A DNA stretch of 64,000 bases. It comes from UBA1765 sp045629945 (GTDB lineage: Bacteria; Fibrobacterota; Fibrobacteria; Fibrobacterales; Fibrobacteraceae). The stretch lies in NCBI GenBank assembly GCA_045629945.1, contig JAZQSE010000027.1, positions 124,001 through 188,000 of the forward strand, read 5' to 3'. Below are positions 24,001 to 32,322 of the stretch, in pieces. How positions within the stretch are numbered: position 1 is the first letter of the stretch; every line of letters starts with the position of its first letter. The position numbers and the translations under genes are program-made. The notes under the pieces were generated by a model that did not search any database, had not been told where the DNA came from, and saw only the letters and a program-made list of their open reading frames with translations.

Positions 24001-24940
24001 GATAGGAGTCCTTATAAGTACATCAATGTGCAGGAATGGCTTATTATTCGGTCGTTCCCTAGCATCTGTTTTGTCGCAATCCGTTGAAGCTGACTGCATC
24101 CTTATCGTTGATGATAATGACAACGCTCGCGTTAGCGATGAATTAGTAGCAAAACTCAATTCCTACCATAATCCAAAAATATGTTACTTAAAAAATTACC
24201 ATACACATGGTTTTTCTGGCACTGGAGCATGGAATTCGGGAATAGAATGGTATACGAGTAAATTCAACGATTGTGACTATATTGCATTTCTTGATGACGA
24301 TGACTCCTGGGAAGCAACATATTTGGAAAAACAATGTAAAAACATTGATGAATTTATCAATAAAAAGGCTGCCTTCCCAGAGGCATGCTGTGCATATCTG
24401 AAACGAGATGATTGTCCTTCACCACATATTTTTAAACATTCCGATATAACGATTGAAAATTTTCTTTGTGGTAATATCGGAATACAAGGGAGCAACATGT
24501 TTTTTAGATTGGATTCATTAAAGAGGATTAATGGGTTCGACGAAAAGCTCCCCTCTTGTACTGACCGAGACTTGCTTATTCGGCTTTTGCAATTATCTCC
24601 AAAGATTCAATTTGTGATTACACCAATGGTTCTTGTAAATCATTTTGCATGGGATGGTAGCATTACGTATGACAAAGGCAAGAAACACCTTGGCATTACT
24701 CGATTCTTTGAAAAATATATTCACCTCTATACGCTAGAATTACTTAAAAAGGCGATTCATCGCGCCGAGAAACTTTTTAAATACAACAATTCTAACAATA
24801 TTTACAAATTATTTGACTTAGTTCATAATGAAGTCGATGAAAAGAAGATTGTAATAGGCATCGCACTACACAATGGACGCAAAACCATTAGGCGGTGTCT
24901 TCAGTCCGTTCTCAATCAAGAAAATCTTTCTAGCCACTAG
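23981..24940 (+). CDS. Glycosyltransferase family 2-like protein, first part of a gene interrupted by TAG
   Basis: 319 residues to a TAG at 24938-24940. Residues 6-280 form a GT-A domain: IGVLISTSMCRNGL, CILIVDDNDN, then IAFLDDDDSW (metal-binding DxD), and GSNMFFRLDSLKRINGFDE. A second GT-A domain starts at KIVIGIALHNGRKTIRRC and is cut by the TAG after ENLSSH. The same frame continues at once with WVLIADDDSNDGW, the expected next strand of that domain, so one base change (for example CAG or TAT to TAG) probably split a two-domain enzyme of 542 residues. Its start overlaps the transporter gene by 20 bases. Confidence 0.8.
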   Translation: MISRKYRIGVLISTSMCRNGLLFGRSLASVLSQSVEADCILIVDDNDNARVSDELVAKLNSYHNPKICYLKNYHTHGFSGTGAWNSGIEWYTSKFNDCDYIAFLDDDDSWEATYLEKQCKNIDEFINKKAAFPEACCAYLKRDDCPSPHIFKHSDITIENFLCGNIGIQGSNMFFRLDSLKRINGFDEKLPSCTDRDLLIRLLQLSPKIQFVITPMVLVNHFAWDGSITYDKGKKHLGITRFFEKYIHLYTLELLKKAIHRAEKLFKYNNSNNIYKLFDLVHNEVDEKKIVIGIALHNGRKTIRRCLQSVLNQENLSSH

Positions 24941-24946
24941 TGGGTA

Positions 24947-25609
24947 TTGATTGCAGATGATGATTCAAACGATGGCTGGGAAGAAGAAGTCTCAGACCTT
25001 TTGGCTTTGAAAAACGTGAGGACAATCCGTGTAAAGAACAATACTACATACAAGACCCGAAATGATATTCATGCTTATATCAGGAAATACTTCGGTAATG
25101 TAGAACTGATTGGACGGCTTGATTGCGATGATGTATATTCAGATAATCTCGTTCTGTCAAAAATCGAACAGGTTTATGAACAGAGCGGAGCTGATGTCAT
25201 ACTAGCTGGTAACTACTTACGATTGAATGAAGAGGTGATAAGTCGGGTGAATTGCGCTACGAAAGATCTCCTTGACAGCGATTGTTTAATAAACCGGCTG
25301 AGGGATATGTCGAATGGTATTGCCGAAGCAGAATTACCGTCGTGTAATGTATTCATGTCAAAAAGAAGCCTGTGCGACTATCCTGCAAAGAATAGTGCCG
25401 AGGATCATTTTCTTCTAGTTGATTTGTTATTAGGCAAGAACGATTATAAAATCGCTATAGCAGAGGATGTACTACTGACGATTTACAATTTAAATGGAAA
25501 AATAACCGCGGATAACAAGAAACTCGCTCTCTACTTGGAAATACGAAGGGAACTTTATCAACGAGGCTTAGGGTTATGCAAAATGAAGAAAGAAAACAGC
25601 GTGCACTAG
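24947..25609 (+). CDS. Glycosyltransferase family 2-like protein, second part after the TAG
   Basis: 220 residues, same frame as the preceding gene; TTG 24947 is the first possible start and lacks a ribosome site. It holds the rest of the second GT-A domain: LIADDDSNDGW, then ELIGRLDCDDVYS with the DxD-type metal site, and AEDHFLLVDLLLGKND (the ED of the catalytic base region). Without the first strand the piece is unlikely to fold alone, so either it is dead or the TAG is read through. It overlaps the next gene by 34 bases. Confidence 0.65.
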   Translation: MIADDDSNDGWEEEVSDLLALKNVRTIRVKNNTTYKTRNDIHAYIRKYFGNVELIGRLDCDDVYSDNLVLSKIEQVYEQSGADVILAGNYLRLNEEVISRVNCATKDLLDSDCLINRLRDMSNGIAEAELPSCNVFMSKRSLCDYPAKNSAEDHFLLVDLLLGKNDYKIAIAEDVLLTIYNLNGKITADNKKLALYLEIRRELYQRGLGLCKMKKENSVH

Positions 25610-28600
25610 AAATCTTGAAAAAAATGGGCCTAGAAGAATTGGAGTATTTAGGCCAGGGTTATGAAGGTGTCGTCTTTCATGATGCGAACTATGTATACAA
25701 GGTAATCCTCCCGTTCTTTGAGGGAGGGGACAAGTGGTATACCTACCGTCACTTAACTTTCTTCTTTGATAAAAAAGAATATAAGTCTTTTTATCATTTG
25801 GATGAGGTATTAGAGTTTGAAGGCCTGTTTATTGAAAAGTATCCCTATGAGGCCTCAGAACCTGTTGGGTATTTCTCAGAAAAAGACGCAATCCAGTTCT
25901 TGACGGAATGCTGGCAAAAGAAGATAATTATTCAGGACTGCAAGCGGGAAAATTTCATTCGAGTAAATGGAATCATAAAGCTAATAGATCTCGATGGGTG
26001 CAAGTATTACAATGACGACTTTTTCTTAAATGCCTGTGCACGTATGTTTGTTTTTATTCATGAACAGGATAATCCCCAATTAAAGAAATTGCAGCGGAGT
26101 GCGATTAATAACTTTGATTTACCGGAGTTGGAGGGTTTTAGGGAATTCGTCAACAAGATCTTCTCCAACATTATTTACGAGGAGTCTGCCTCGCTAATAC
26201 ATTCTTTCAAGATTAATCAACAATCAGGATTAATTTACGAGATATTCAGCTACTCGGAAGTTTGCAATCTTGATTATTTATTCTTTTCGAAAATTCGGGA
26301 ACACCTGTACTTATCAGATATTCAGATTGATGAACCGAAATTAAGTAGCAAAAACACCTTTGTTCCCCAAAGAATTGCCATCGGCTTTAGAAAAATCAGC
26401 CCTCTGCGCAAAAAGGTATCCTTGTTAATTAAGACCTGCAGTCAGGATGTATTCACAATAGAATCCAATATTCGCCACATTGTACGACAGTTGTCTTGTC
26501 CAAACTACTTCCATGAGGTGGTCGTTTCTATTGATTGCCGCGAATGTAATTTTGTACGTCAATATACTGCGGAAGGAAATTTGAACGATATCATTGCAAT
26601 TATAGAAAAACTAAAGAATGAAGGCATTATTGATAGAATAGTTCTATTTGACGTTAGCCAGACCGAGGTTGTAAATCAAAGATGGTTCGGAATACCGACA
26701 AAGGAGACTCATTCCATAAAGGGTATTCCGATTGCGTCACAGCTGTATGCCTTCGAGAACTGCGAAGGCGATTACATTTTGCAAATGGATAGTGATGTAA
26801 TGATTGGTCGTTCTGATTATAATCATTCGTTCATGGATGATATGTTAACCGAACTAGAATCAAACGAAACAGTCATTTCGGTCGGGTTCAATATACCGGT
26901 TTCCCAAAGCAATCCATATTTTGGTTTTGAAGATGGCGGCTTTGTGCCAGAAGTAAGGATGGGTTTGTTTGATAAAAAACGAATGTTTGGCTTACGCCCT
27001 TACACAAATAGTACCGATGAAAACGGCAAATTGAGACTAACTTGGTATAGGTCCATGGAACAATATCAAAAGCAAACGGGATATTGCTCTATTCGTGGTG
27101 GAGACAAAAGAAGCTTTTATATTCATCCTCAAAATTACAGAAAAACAAAACCCTATAGTTGGATGAATATACTGGACCGGATCGAGCAAGGTTATATTCT
27201 TGACAAACAGATAAATCATTTTGATTGTGAAGGCTCTTTCTTTGATTGGAGTTTTCCCAAACGCAATGAGAAAATGGTTGTTCTCTCTTGTTTTAGGAAT
27301 GTTTCTATTGAGAGATTCCTTCGTTTTTGGTGCTCGTTAATGAGCCAGCGTTTTCAGGATTTTAGCATTATTCTTTATGATGACTGTTCCGACAATGGGA
27401 TACAGAATTTTATCAGCTACTTGATTAAACCTTATTTAGACAGGGTAACCTTCATAAAGGGACGTACTAGGATGGAGAAACTGCAATGTGAGTACATCGC
27501 TCTGCACAACTACTGCAATAATCCTGACTCCATCATCGTCATGGTAGATGCCGATGATGCCTTAATTGGAAAAGACGCCTTATATGACATTTACAAGAAA
27601 TATGCTATGTGGGGCGTTGATGCAACTTGTGGTCGCGTCCATCAGACATACAGAATTCAACCACATTACCGCTATCCCGTGGACTTTATGAATCCGCGAA
27701 AGTATGGAGGCAATGTGTGGCAGCATTTGAAGACGTTCAAGAAATACCTCTTTGATTCGATTCCTTTATCCTACTTTATGTATAACAACACCGAAGCTAA
27801 GTTTTCGCAGCGAAAATGGTTTGAGAAATGTGACGACTATGCGATTATGGTGCCCATTGTAGAAATGAGCGATTCCCCATATCAGATGGACTTCATAAAT
27901 TACTATTATGAAAGGGATTACGAGAATAGGGATGCGGATAGAACCATAAAGGAATGCTGTATCAAGGAAATACTTAGGAAAGATAAGCTTTCACCTCAAA
28001 ATGTATACAAGAAGCGTAAAACTTTTTTTCCGCAGATGGACAAAATTGAAATAGACATCACCTTTGACTGTAATTTGAAATGTAAGGGTTGCAATAGGTC
28101 GTGCGGACTTGCTCCATCAAGAGAGTGTATGAGTCCTCAGGATATCAAGAGATTCGTCAAAGAAAGTATACATCTCAATATCAAATGGAAATTGATAAAT
28201 ATTTTAGGTGGAGAGCCGACATTGCACCCCAAACTCAAGGATATTTTAGGAATATTGCAAACGGAATACGCTGATGTATTCAATAACGATGTAATCATTC
28301 AAGTTGTATCAAACCGTTATACGAAACACTCACGAAAAATTTGTGAAGAAATCAAGTTGTTTAAGAACGTTCGTATAGATTATGAATCTTCGAAAAGTGA
28401 CAACGAAATTGGATATTTCACTCCTTTCACTGACGCCCCCTTTGACGATCCCGATTTCAAAGATGAAGAGTATCAAAAGGCATGTTGGGTCACATCGTAT
28501 TGCGGAATAGGGTTGAACAAGAATGGATACTATGGTTGTTCTGTCTGTGGAGGAATTTCAAGGGTTTTAAGCGATGGGGAGGGTGTGAAATCGCTTGTAG

Positions 28601-28797
28601 AGTTAACGGAATCTGTTATAAAGGGACACTTTGAAAAATACTGTAAATTATGCGGAAATTTCAAGCATTATTCTAATGCTCATGGCGATTTTCTGCCTCG
28701 TTGTGAAAAGGATTCGTTTAGAGAAATAATTTCTCCTACATGGGAAAAATTATATAAACAATATATGAAAAATTTAAATAACAAAAAAAGAGAATGA
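25576..28797 (+). CDS. Four-domain fusion: protein-kinase-like, two GT-A glycosyltransferase-like, radical SAM
   Basis: 1073 residues without interruption. Residues 20-200: kinase-like, with loop GQGYEGVV (26-33), Lys 42, catalytic IIQDCKRENF (Asp 121, Asn 126) and LIDLDG (138-141). Residues 265-560: GT-A-like, with VSLLIKTC and LQMDSDVM (Asp 405, 407). Residues 565-810: second GT-A, with VVLSCFRN, LYDDCSDNG and VMVDADDA (Asp 658, 660). Residues 822-1073: radical SAM, with CNLKCKGC (Cys 832, 836, 839), LGGEPTLHP, and seven late cysteines (970, 976, 988, 991, 1023, 1026, 1043) that could hold an extra iron-sulfur cluster. I know of no described protein with this order. It should make and modify a glycosylated product or protein; substrate unknown. 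Confidence 0.85.
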   Translation: MQNEERKQRALEILKKMGLEELEYLGQGYEGVVFHDANYVYKVILPFFEGGDKWYTYRHLTFFFDKKEYKSFYHLDEVLEFEGLFIEKYPYEASEPVGYFSEKDAIQFLTECWQKKIIIQDCKRENFIRVNGIIKLIDLDGCKYYNDDFFLNACARMFVFIHEQDNPQLKKLQRSAINNFDLPELEGFREFVNKIFSNIIYEESASLIHSFKINQQSGLIYEIFSYSEVCNLDYLFFSKIREHLYLSDIQIDEPKLSSKNTFVPQRIAIGFRKISPLRKKVSLLIKTCSQDVFTIESNIRHIVRQLSCPNYFHEVVVSIDCRECNFVRQYTAEGNLNDIIAIIEKLKNEGIIDRIVLFDVSQTEVVNQRWFGIPTKETHSIKGIPIASQLYAFENCEGDYILQMDSDVMIGRSDYNHSFMDDMLTELESNETVISVGFNIPVSQSNPYFGFEDGGFVPEVRMGLFDKKRMFGLRPYTNSTDENGKLRLTWYRSMEQYQKQTGYCSIRGGDKRSFYIHPQNYRKTKPYSWMNILDRIEQGYILDKQINHFDCEGSFFDWSFPKRNEKMVVLSCFRNVSIERFLRFWCSLMSQRFQDFSIILYDDCSDNGIQNFISYLIKPYLDRVTFIKGRTRMEKLQCEYIALHNYCNNPDSIIVMVDADDALIGKDALYDIYKKYAMWGVDATCGRVHQTYRIQPHYRYPVDFMNPRKYGGNVWQHLKTFKKYLFDSIPLSYFMYNNTEAKFSQRKWFEKCDDYAIMVPIVEMSDSPYQMDFINYYYERDYENRDADRTIKECCIKEILRKDKLSPQNVYKKRKTFFPQMDKIEIDITFDCNLKCKGCNRSCGLAPSRECMSPQDIKRFVKESIHLNIKWKLINILGGEPTLHPKLKDILGILQTEYADVFNNDVIIQVVSNRYTKHSRKICEEIKLFKNVRIDYESSKSDNEIGYFTPFTDAPFDDPDFKDEEYQKACWVTSYCGIGLNKNGYYGCSVCGGISRVLSDGEGVKSLVELTESVIKGHFEKYCKLCGNFKHYSNAHGDFLPRCEKDSFREIISPTWEKLYKQYMKNLNNKKRE

Positions 28798-28943
28798 AAT
28801 ATTTATTAAAAATTAGAGAAATTGATGTTTTGTATCGTAATAGGCCTAAAATTCTTGTTTTTATGGTAAAAATAGGCTCTTTTGATTGATTTAATGGATC
28901 TTATTGATTTAGAAAAAGATGAAAAAATGAAAAATTTACCTTT

Positions 28944-28990
28944 TGATAATCTTGAAAAGATGTATATTTTGATTGTGATAATCTTGAAAA
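28944..28990 (+). repeat. 15-bp direct repeat upstream of the second DUF4143 ATPase
   Basis: TGATAATCTTGAAAA occurs at 28944-28958 and 28976-28990, 32 bases apart (about three helical turns), just before the gene at 29009. Likely a regulator site. The rest of the 211-base gap after the fusion gene shows nothing else. Confidence 0.5.
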
Positions 28991-29008
28991 TGCGGAATTA
29001 CTGATATT

Positions 29009-30355
29009 ATGAAACGCAAAATTTATAATCAGCTTTTGAAATGGAAACTTCAAAACGGAAAATATGCTGTTTTGATAGAAGGGGCCAGACGCACAGGTAA
29101 AAGCTATATCGCAGAAGAATTTGCTCGTGGGGAATACGATTCTTACTTGCTTATTGATTTTAACAAAGCAGACAAAATTATTTGGGACTGGTTTGATAAC
29201 TATTTGAATGATTTGGATAGCTTGTTTATGAACTTACAAATTCAGTATGGGGTTAAACTCATTCCACGAAAATCAGTTATCATTTTTGATGAGGTTCAGT
29301 TATGTCCAAGAGCTCGTTCTGCAATCAAGTATTTAGTTGCTGATGGTCGGTATGATTATATAGAAACAGGTTCTCTTATCAGTATCAAGAAAAATGTGAA
29401 GGGGATTGTCATTCCTTCTGAGGAAATGAGTCTGCAAATGCACCCTATGGATTTTGAGGAATTTCTTTGGGCTATGGGTGAAGACATGATTATGCCGTTT
29501 ATTCGGGATTGTTTCGAAAAACGACGCCCTTTAGGTGGCCTCCATCGTAAGGCTATAGATTATTTTCGAACATACATGATTGTTGGGGGAATGCCTCAGG
29601 CTGTTCAAACATTTAAAGAAACAAAAGATTTTGACCAAGTTGATTTGACTAAAAGAGCTATATTGAATTTGTACAAAAGTGATATTTCTAAGTATGCCGA
29701 TGGTTTGGAATATAAAGTAAAGAGCATATTTGAACAAATTCCTTCTGAATTGCAAAAACACGAAAAGAAATTTCGGTTAGCTTCTCTCGAAGAACATGCC
29801 GCCTACAGAGATTATGATGATGCCTTTTTTTGGCTTTCCGACTCCAAAGTGGTGAATATTTGCTACGGTAGCACTGCACCAAATATTGGACTTCGACTAA
29901 ATATGGAGAGAAACACGCTAAAATGCTACATGGCTGACACTGGTCTTTTGATTAGTATGGCTTTTGATGAAAAGGGGCGTGTTCCTAACGAGATTTACCA
30001 AAAATTGCTACACAATAAGCTGGAAATTAATGAAGGTATGTTGGTCGAAAATATCGTAGCACAGATGCTTACTGCTGCTGGGCATCGCCTCTACTTCTAT
30101 AGTAATTCTAGTCGTGAAAATGCGGGCGAACGGATGGAAATAGATTTTCTGGTTTCGAAAGGAAAAATCACTTCAAGACACAATATTTTTCCAATTGAGG
30201 TAAAGTCATCTACACGCTATACATTAAGTTCTTTGAAAAAATGTATGGCTAAATTTGGTGATTTCCTTGCCACTCCGTATGTTTTGCACGGAAAAGATTT
30301 GCAAGAAAAAGATGGCATCACCTATTTACCGCTGTATATGGCGGAGCTTTTATAG
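29009..30355 (+). CDS. ATP-binding protein, AAA_14/DUF4143 type (copy 2)
   Basis: 448 residues. Walker A is IEGARRTGKSY, Walker B is SVIIFDEVQLCP, with IETGSLISI and MHPMDFEEFLWAMGE following as in the family, then MIVGGMPQAVQTF. The DUF4143 end has EGMLVENIVAQML, YFYSNSSRENAG and EIDFLV, then IFPIEVKSS (D and ExK). Sequence similarity to copy 1 at 20774 is limited, so they are distinct members rather than a recent duplication. No ribosome site before ATG 29009. Stands alone between the fusion gene and the deletion scar. Role unknown; such genes often travel in accessory islands. Confidence 0.92.
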   Translation: MKRKIYNQLLKWKLQNGKYAVLIEGARRTGKSYIAEEFARGEYDSYLLIDFNKADKIIWDWFDNYLNDLDSLFMNLQIQYGVKLIPRKSVIIFDEVQLCPRARSAIKYLVADGRYDYIETGSLISIKKNVKGIVIPSEEMSLQMHPMDFEEFLWAMGEDMIMPFIRDCFEKRRPLGGLHRKAIDYFRTYMIVGGMPQAVQTFKETKDFDQVDLTKRAILNLYKSDISKYADGLEYKVKSIFEQIPSELQKHEKKFRLASLEEHAAYRDYDDAFFWLSDSKVVNICYGSTAPNIGLRLNMERNTLKCYMADTGLLISMAFDEKGRVPNEIYQKLLHNKLEINEGMLVENIVAQMLTAAGHRLYFYSNSSRENAGERMEIDFLVSKGKITSRHNIFPIEVKSSTRYTLSSLKKCMAKFGDFLATPYVLHGKDLQEKDGITYLPLYMAELL

Positions 30356-30460
30356 GGTATTTTTTTGCAAAGTTCAATAAACCTTCGTCCGTGATATTTT
30401 CTAGCCTAGTGTGGCAAAAATTAGGTAGGGATTTGTGTTTGACTGAGTGAGAAAATTTAG

Positions 30461-30603
30461 TGTGATTTTGCGTGTTGGAAGTCTATATCTATGGCGGATA
30501 GAATAAAACAAGTGCTAGAAATGTATAAAGGCTGAAAAATAGATTAATCAGAACTAATCCATATCTTCTATTTTGTCATAAATTTTCTTTGAGCATTTTT
30601 TCA
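30461..30603 (+). pseudogene. Deletion scar: promoter joined to the last 14 codons of a DUF4143 ATPase gene
   Basis: 30461-30488 repeats the TGTGATTTT and AGTCTATAT promoter blocks of the gene at 20774 with the same spacing. Immediately after, 30490-30603 repeats 22036-22149 (112 of 114 bases). It reads ATG GCG GAT and on to YKG-TGA, 14 in-frame codons, then the convergent gap and the last codons of the 118-aa family C gene on the minus strand. The body of the ATPase gene is missing. The two changes are harmless (GCA to GCG, TAA to TGA). Confidence 0.8.
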
Positions 30604-30618
30604 ATACACGTAAAACGA

Positions 30619-30636
30619 TGTAAAATTAAATTTACG
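30619..30636. promoter_or_regulatory. Putative operator TGTAAA-N6-TTTACG
   Basis: Identical over 18 bases to 23285-23302. Lies 60 bases before the three-gene operon that starts at 30696; a run of eight Gs follows shortly after. Confidence 0.35.
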
Positions 30637-30695
30637 ACTGGGGGGGGTAAATAATTTATTTTCCGTAAAAAGTTTATTTGTAGGAAAGAGTTTTT

Positions 30696-31010
30696 ATGAA
30701 AAAAATTATGTATGCAGGTTTGTTTGTTACTTGTGCATCGACACCATCATTTTCGTTTTTTGATGGTTGTCTAGATAAACGTTTGCCAAGGGAATTAGAG
30801 TTTAAATTGATGTATGAATGTGTTCGAACAGATTATGTTTTGACAAGATCGCAAATGGATGAAAAAATAAAAGCTTGTTCTTGTTTTATTGGAAGCGTGA
30901 TTTGTGAAGAAGGTAAAGATGCTTTAATGAAATGTGAAAATTGGGAAAGATGTAACGTTAAGTATGATCGCAAAAAAATGGAAAAGTGTCTTGAAGAAGA
31001 AAAAGAATGA
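30696..31010 (+). CDS. Small secreted Cys-containing protein (family S)
   Basis: 104 residues with a signal peptide (MKKIMYAGLFVTCASTPSFS). The mature part holds LEFKLMYECVRTDY, IKACSCFIGSVICEEG, and a Cys-rich, Lys-rich tail (KCENWERCN, MEKCLEEE). It shares the (Y/F)-x-L-M-x-E-C and C-S-C-x-I-G motifs with the 105-aa protein at 12399. GGAAAG lies before the ATG. First gene of a tight operon: the next gene begins inside its stop (ATGA) and the third inside the stop of the second (TAATG). Unknown family, probably periplasmic with disulfides. Confidence 0.8.
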   Translation: MKKIMYAGLFVTCASTPSFSFFDGCLDKRLPRELEFKLMYECVRTDYVLTRSQMDEKIKACSCFIGSVICEEGKDALMKCENWERCNVKYDRKKMEKCLEEEKE

Positions 31011-31372
31011 TAATGAAAAATATTGTAGAAGAAATAGATCTTTTGATAACGAAAATAAAGCTAGAAGAAGGTAAGCATACCCCTTCAGGACGATTTGGTT
31101 TTAATACTCTAGTTGAAGAAGTATATGATAAAAGACATGTAGAATCATGTAAAAAAGCTAGACAACGTTATTTAAAAAATAAAAACGAAAACTCAAATGA
31201 TTATTTGAGTTTAAAAAAACTTTATGAAGCTGCCCAGGAACATTATTTTGGTAGTGTGAAATTACAAAAATTGCCTCCAGACTATTTGGTTAATGTGGAT
31301 TCTGTATCTTTAGATGCTATTAGAGAATTTTCAAAACAATGGGATGAAAGAAATTTAAAAGGGATAAAATAA
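31007..31372 (+). CDS. Small cytosolic protein, partner of a secreted Cys protein (family C-like)
   Basis: 121 residues, charged and helical, no signal. It has the same place relative to the family S gene as the 153-aa protein at 11954, and a similar end: LPPDYLVNVDSVSLDAI, then REFSKQWDERN, compared with P...S..V...M+KCSEEFDKR. Similarity is weak and by eye. ATG 31007 overlaps the upstream stop; ATG 31013 is an alternative. Not recognised. Confidence 0.7.
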   Translation: MIMKNIVEEIDLLITKIKLEEGKHTPSGRFGFNTLVEEVYDKRHVESCKKARQRYLKNKNENSNDYLSLKKLYEAAQEHYFGSVKLQKLPPDYLVNVDSVSLDAIREFSKQWDERNLKGIK

Positions 31373-31875
31373 TGAATAATTTAGATTTCACAAAATTAGA
31401 AATTCTTGGAAAGAAATATTTGCAATACGCTATTGTAGGTCTTGTTTTTGCTCTAATTGCAGATAAATTAAACATTATGGATTTAGCTTCATCGAGTCTT
31501 TTAGATGTTTTAATGTTTCTTTTGTTAGGAGTTTTTGCGAATGGAGTTGGAAAAAAGCTAGCGTCACAATTTAATCTTTTCCATAAAGGTTTAGAGCAAG
31601 AAGAAAAGAATTTTGTCTCGGTGTCCATTATTGGCATGCTATCCATTTTGTTGTTTTTTTGGTTGTTTTTTGAAATGCCTTGGAATATAGAACAAGTGAG
31701 TAAAATCAGTGAACTTGAGGAATTTCTTGATTGTTTTTATGCTCCAATTTTTTTATTAGTTGCATTTGCTCTTACATTTGCGTACTACATATTTCGAAAC
31801 TATAAATGGTACATAATAGGAATACTTGGTATATTGTTGATTATCGGTAGTATCGTTTTATATAACAATTTTTAA
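31372..31875 (+). CDS. Four-helix membrane protein of unknown function
   Basis: 167 residues with about four membrane helices (YAIVGLVFALIADKL, LDVLMFLLLGVFANGV, VSIIGMLSILLFFWLFF, PIFLLVAFALTFAYYIF) and a last one at the C-terminus (WYIIGILGILLIIGSIV). The start ATG lies in a TAATG overlap with the upstream gene, so it belongs to the S/C operon. The other S/C set at 11954-12716 lacks a membrane gene. In an effector/immunity reading this could be the membrane-side protector, but that is a guess. Confidence 0.75.
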   Translation: MNNLDFTKLEILGKKYLQYAIVGLVFALIADKLNIMDLASSSLLDVLMFLLLGVFANGVGKKLASQFNLFHKGLEQEEKNFVSVSIIGMLSILLFFWLFFEMPWNIEQVSKISELEEFLDCFYAPIFLLVAFALTFAYYIFRNYKWYIIGILGILLIIGSIVLYNNF

Positions 31876-31896
31876 AGTTTTTTCATGTCTAAAAAT

Positions 31897-31922
31897 AGAG
31901 CCTTAAATGGGCTCTTTTTTTT
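31897..31922 (+). terminator. Terminator of the 30696 operon
   Basis: Stem AGAGCC / GGCTCT with a six-base loop and eight Ts. Confidence 0.85.
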
Positions 31923-32090
31923 GTCCCCTTTTGTCCCTTTTCCGGTTTCTATATCTGTAAATGAAGGCGGTTAAAAGCCTTCAAGTTAAGTCTTGCACTT
32001 GATTTGTTGATTGACAGTTCGGAAAAATCCTTTGCGTTAAAATTCATGAATAACTTCCGCATTTGCGGCTCAACAAACAAAAGGAATCTT

Positions 32091-32309
32091 ATGATTTATA
32101 ACATAAAAACTCAAGGCTATGTGCCAAAGAAAATAAAATGCAAGGCTTTTTTAAAGTTGGAATCAAAAATCCACTGGCGAAAGGTCAAACGCAAACCTTG
32201 GATGACATCATGTAAAGTAACAGATTGTTACCGATTATTAAAAATCGGCAACACATTGAATTTACTTCTGATGGATCACAAACATTACAACTATTACCTT
32301 AATCAATAA
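32091..32309 (+). CDS. Possible 72-aa basic protein before the helicase gene (doubtful)
   Basis: From ATG 32091, after AAAAGGAATCTT, the frame gives 72 Lys-rich residues (KKIKCKAFLKLESKIHWRKV). The leader AACAAACAAAAGGAATCT is shared with micro-gene A copy 1, which supports this start. But another frame in the same stretch reads better as protein: ATG 32138 gives MQGFFKVGIKNPLAKGQ, then TQTLDDIM-TAA, and after that stop a further RQHIEFTSDGSQ run. So this may be a degraded or recoded gene rather than the basic protein. The helicase gene starts 14 bases on. Confidence 0.3.
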   Translation: MIYNIKTQGYVPKKIKCKAFLKLESKIHWRKVKRKPWMTSCKVTDCYRLLKIGNTLNLLLMDHKHYNYYLNQ

Positions 32310-32322
32310 CAGGAGAATCATT

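Noticed and set aside
23981..25609. Stop codon recoding as the normal state
   Set aside because: Other genes in the window do not show in-frame TAG in conserved domains, so a mutation is simpler; kept as an open alternative only.
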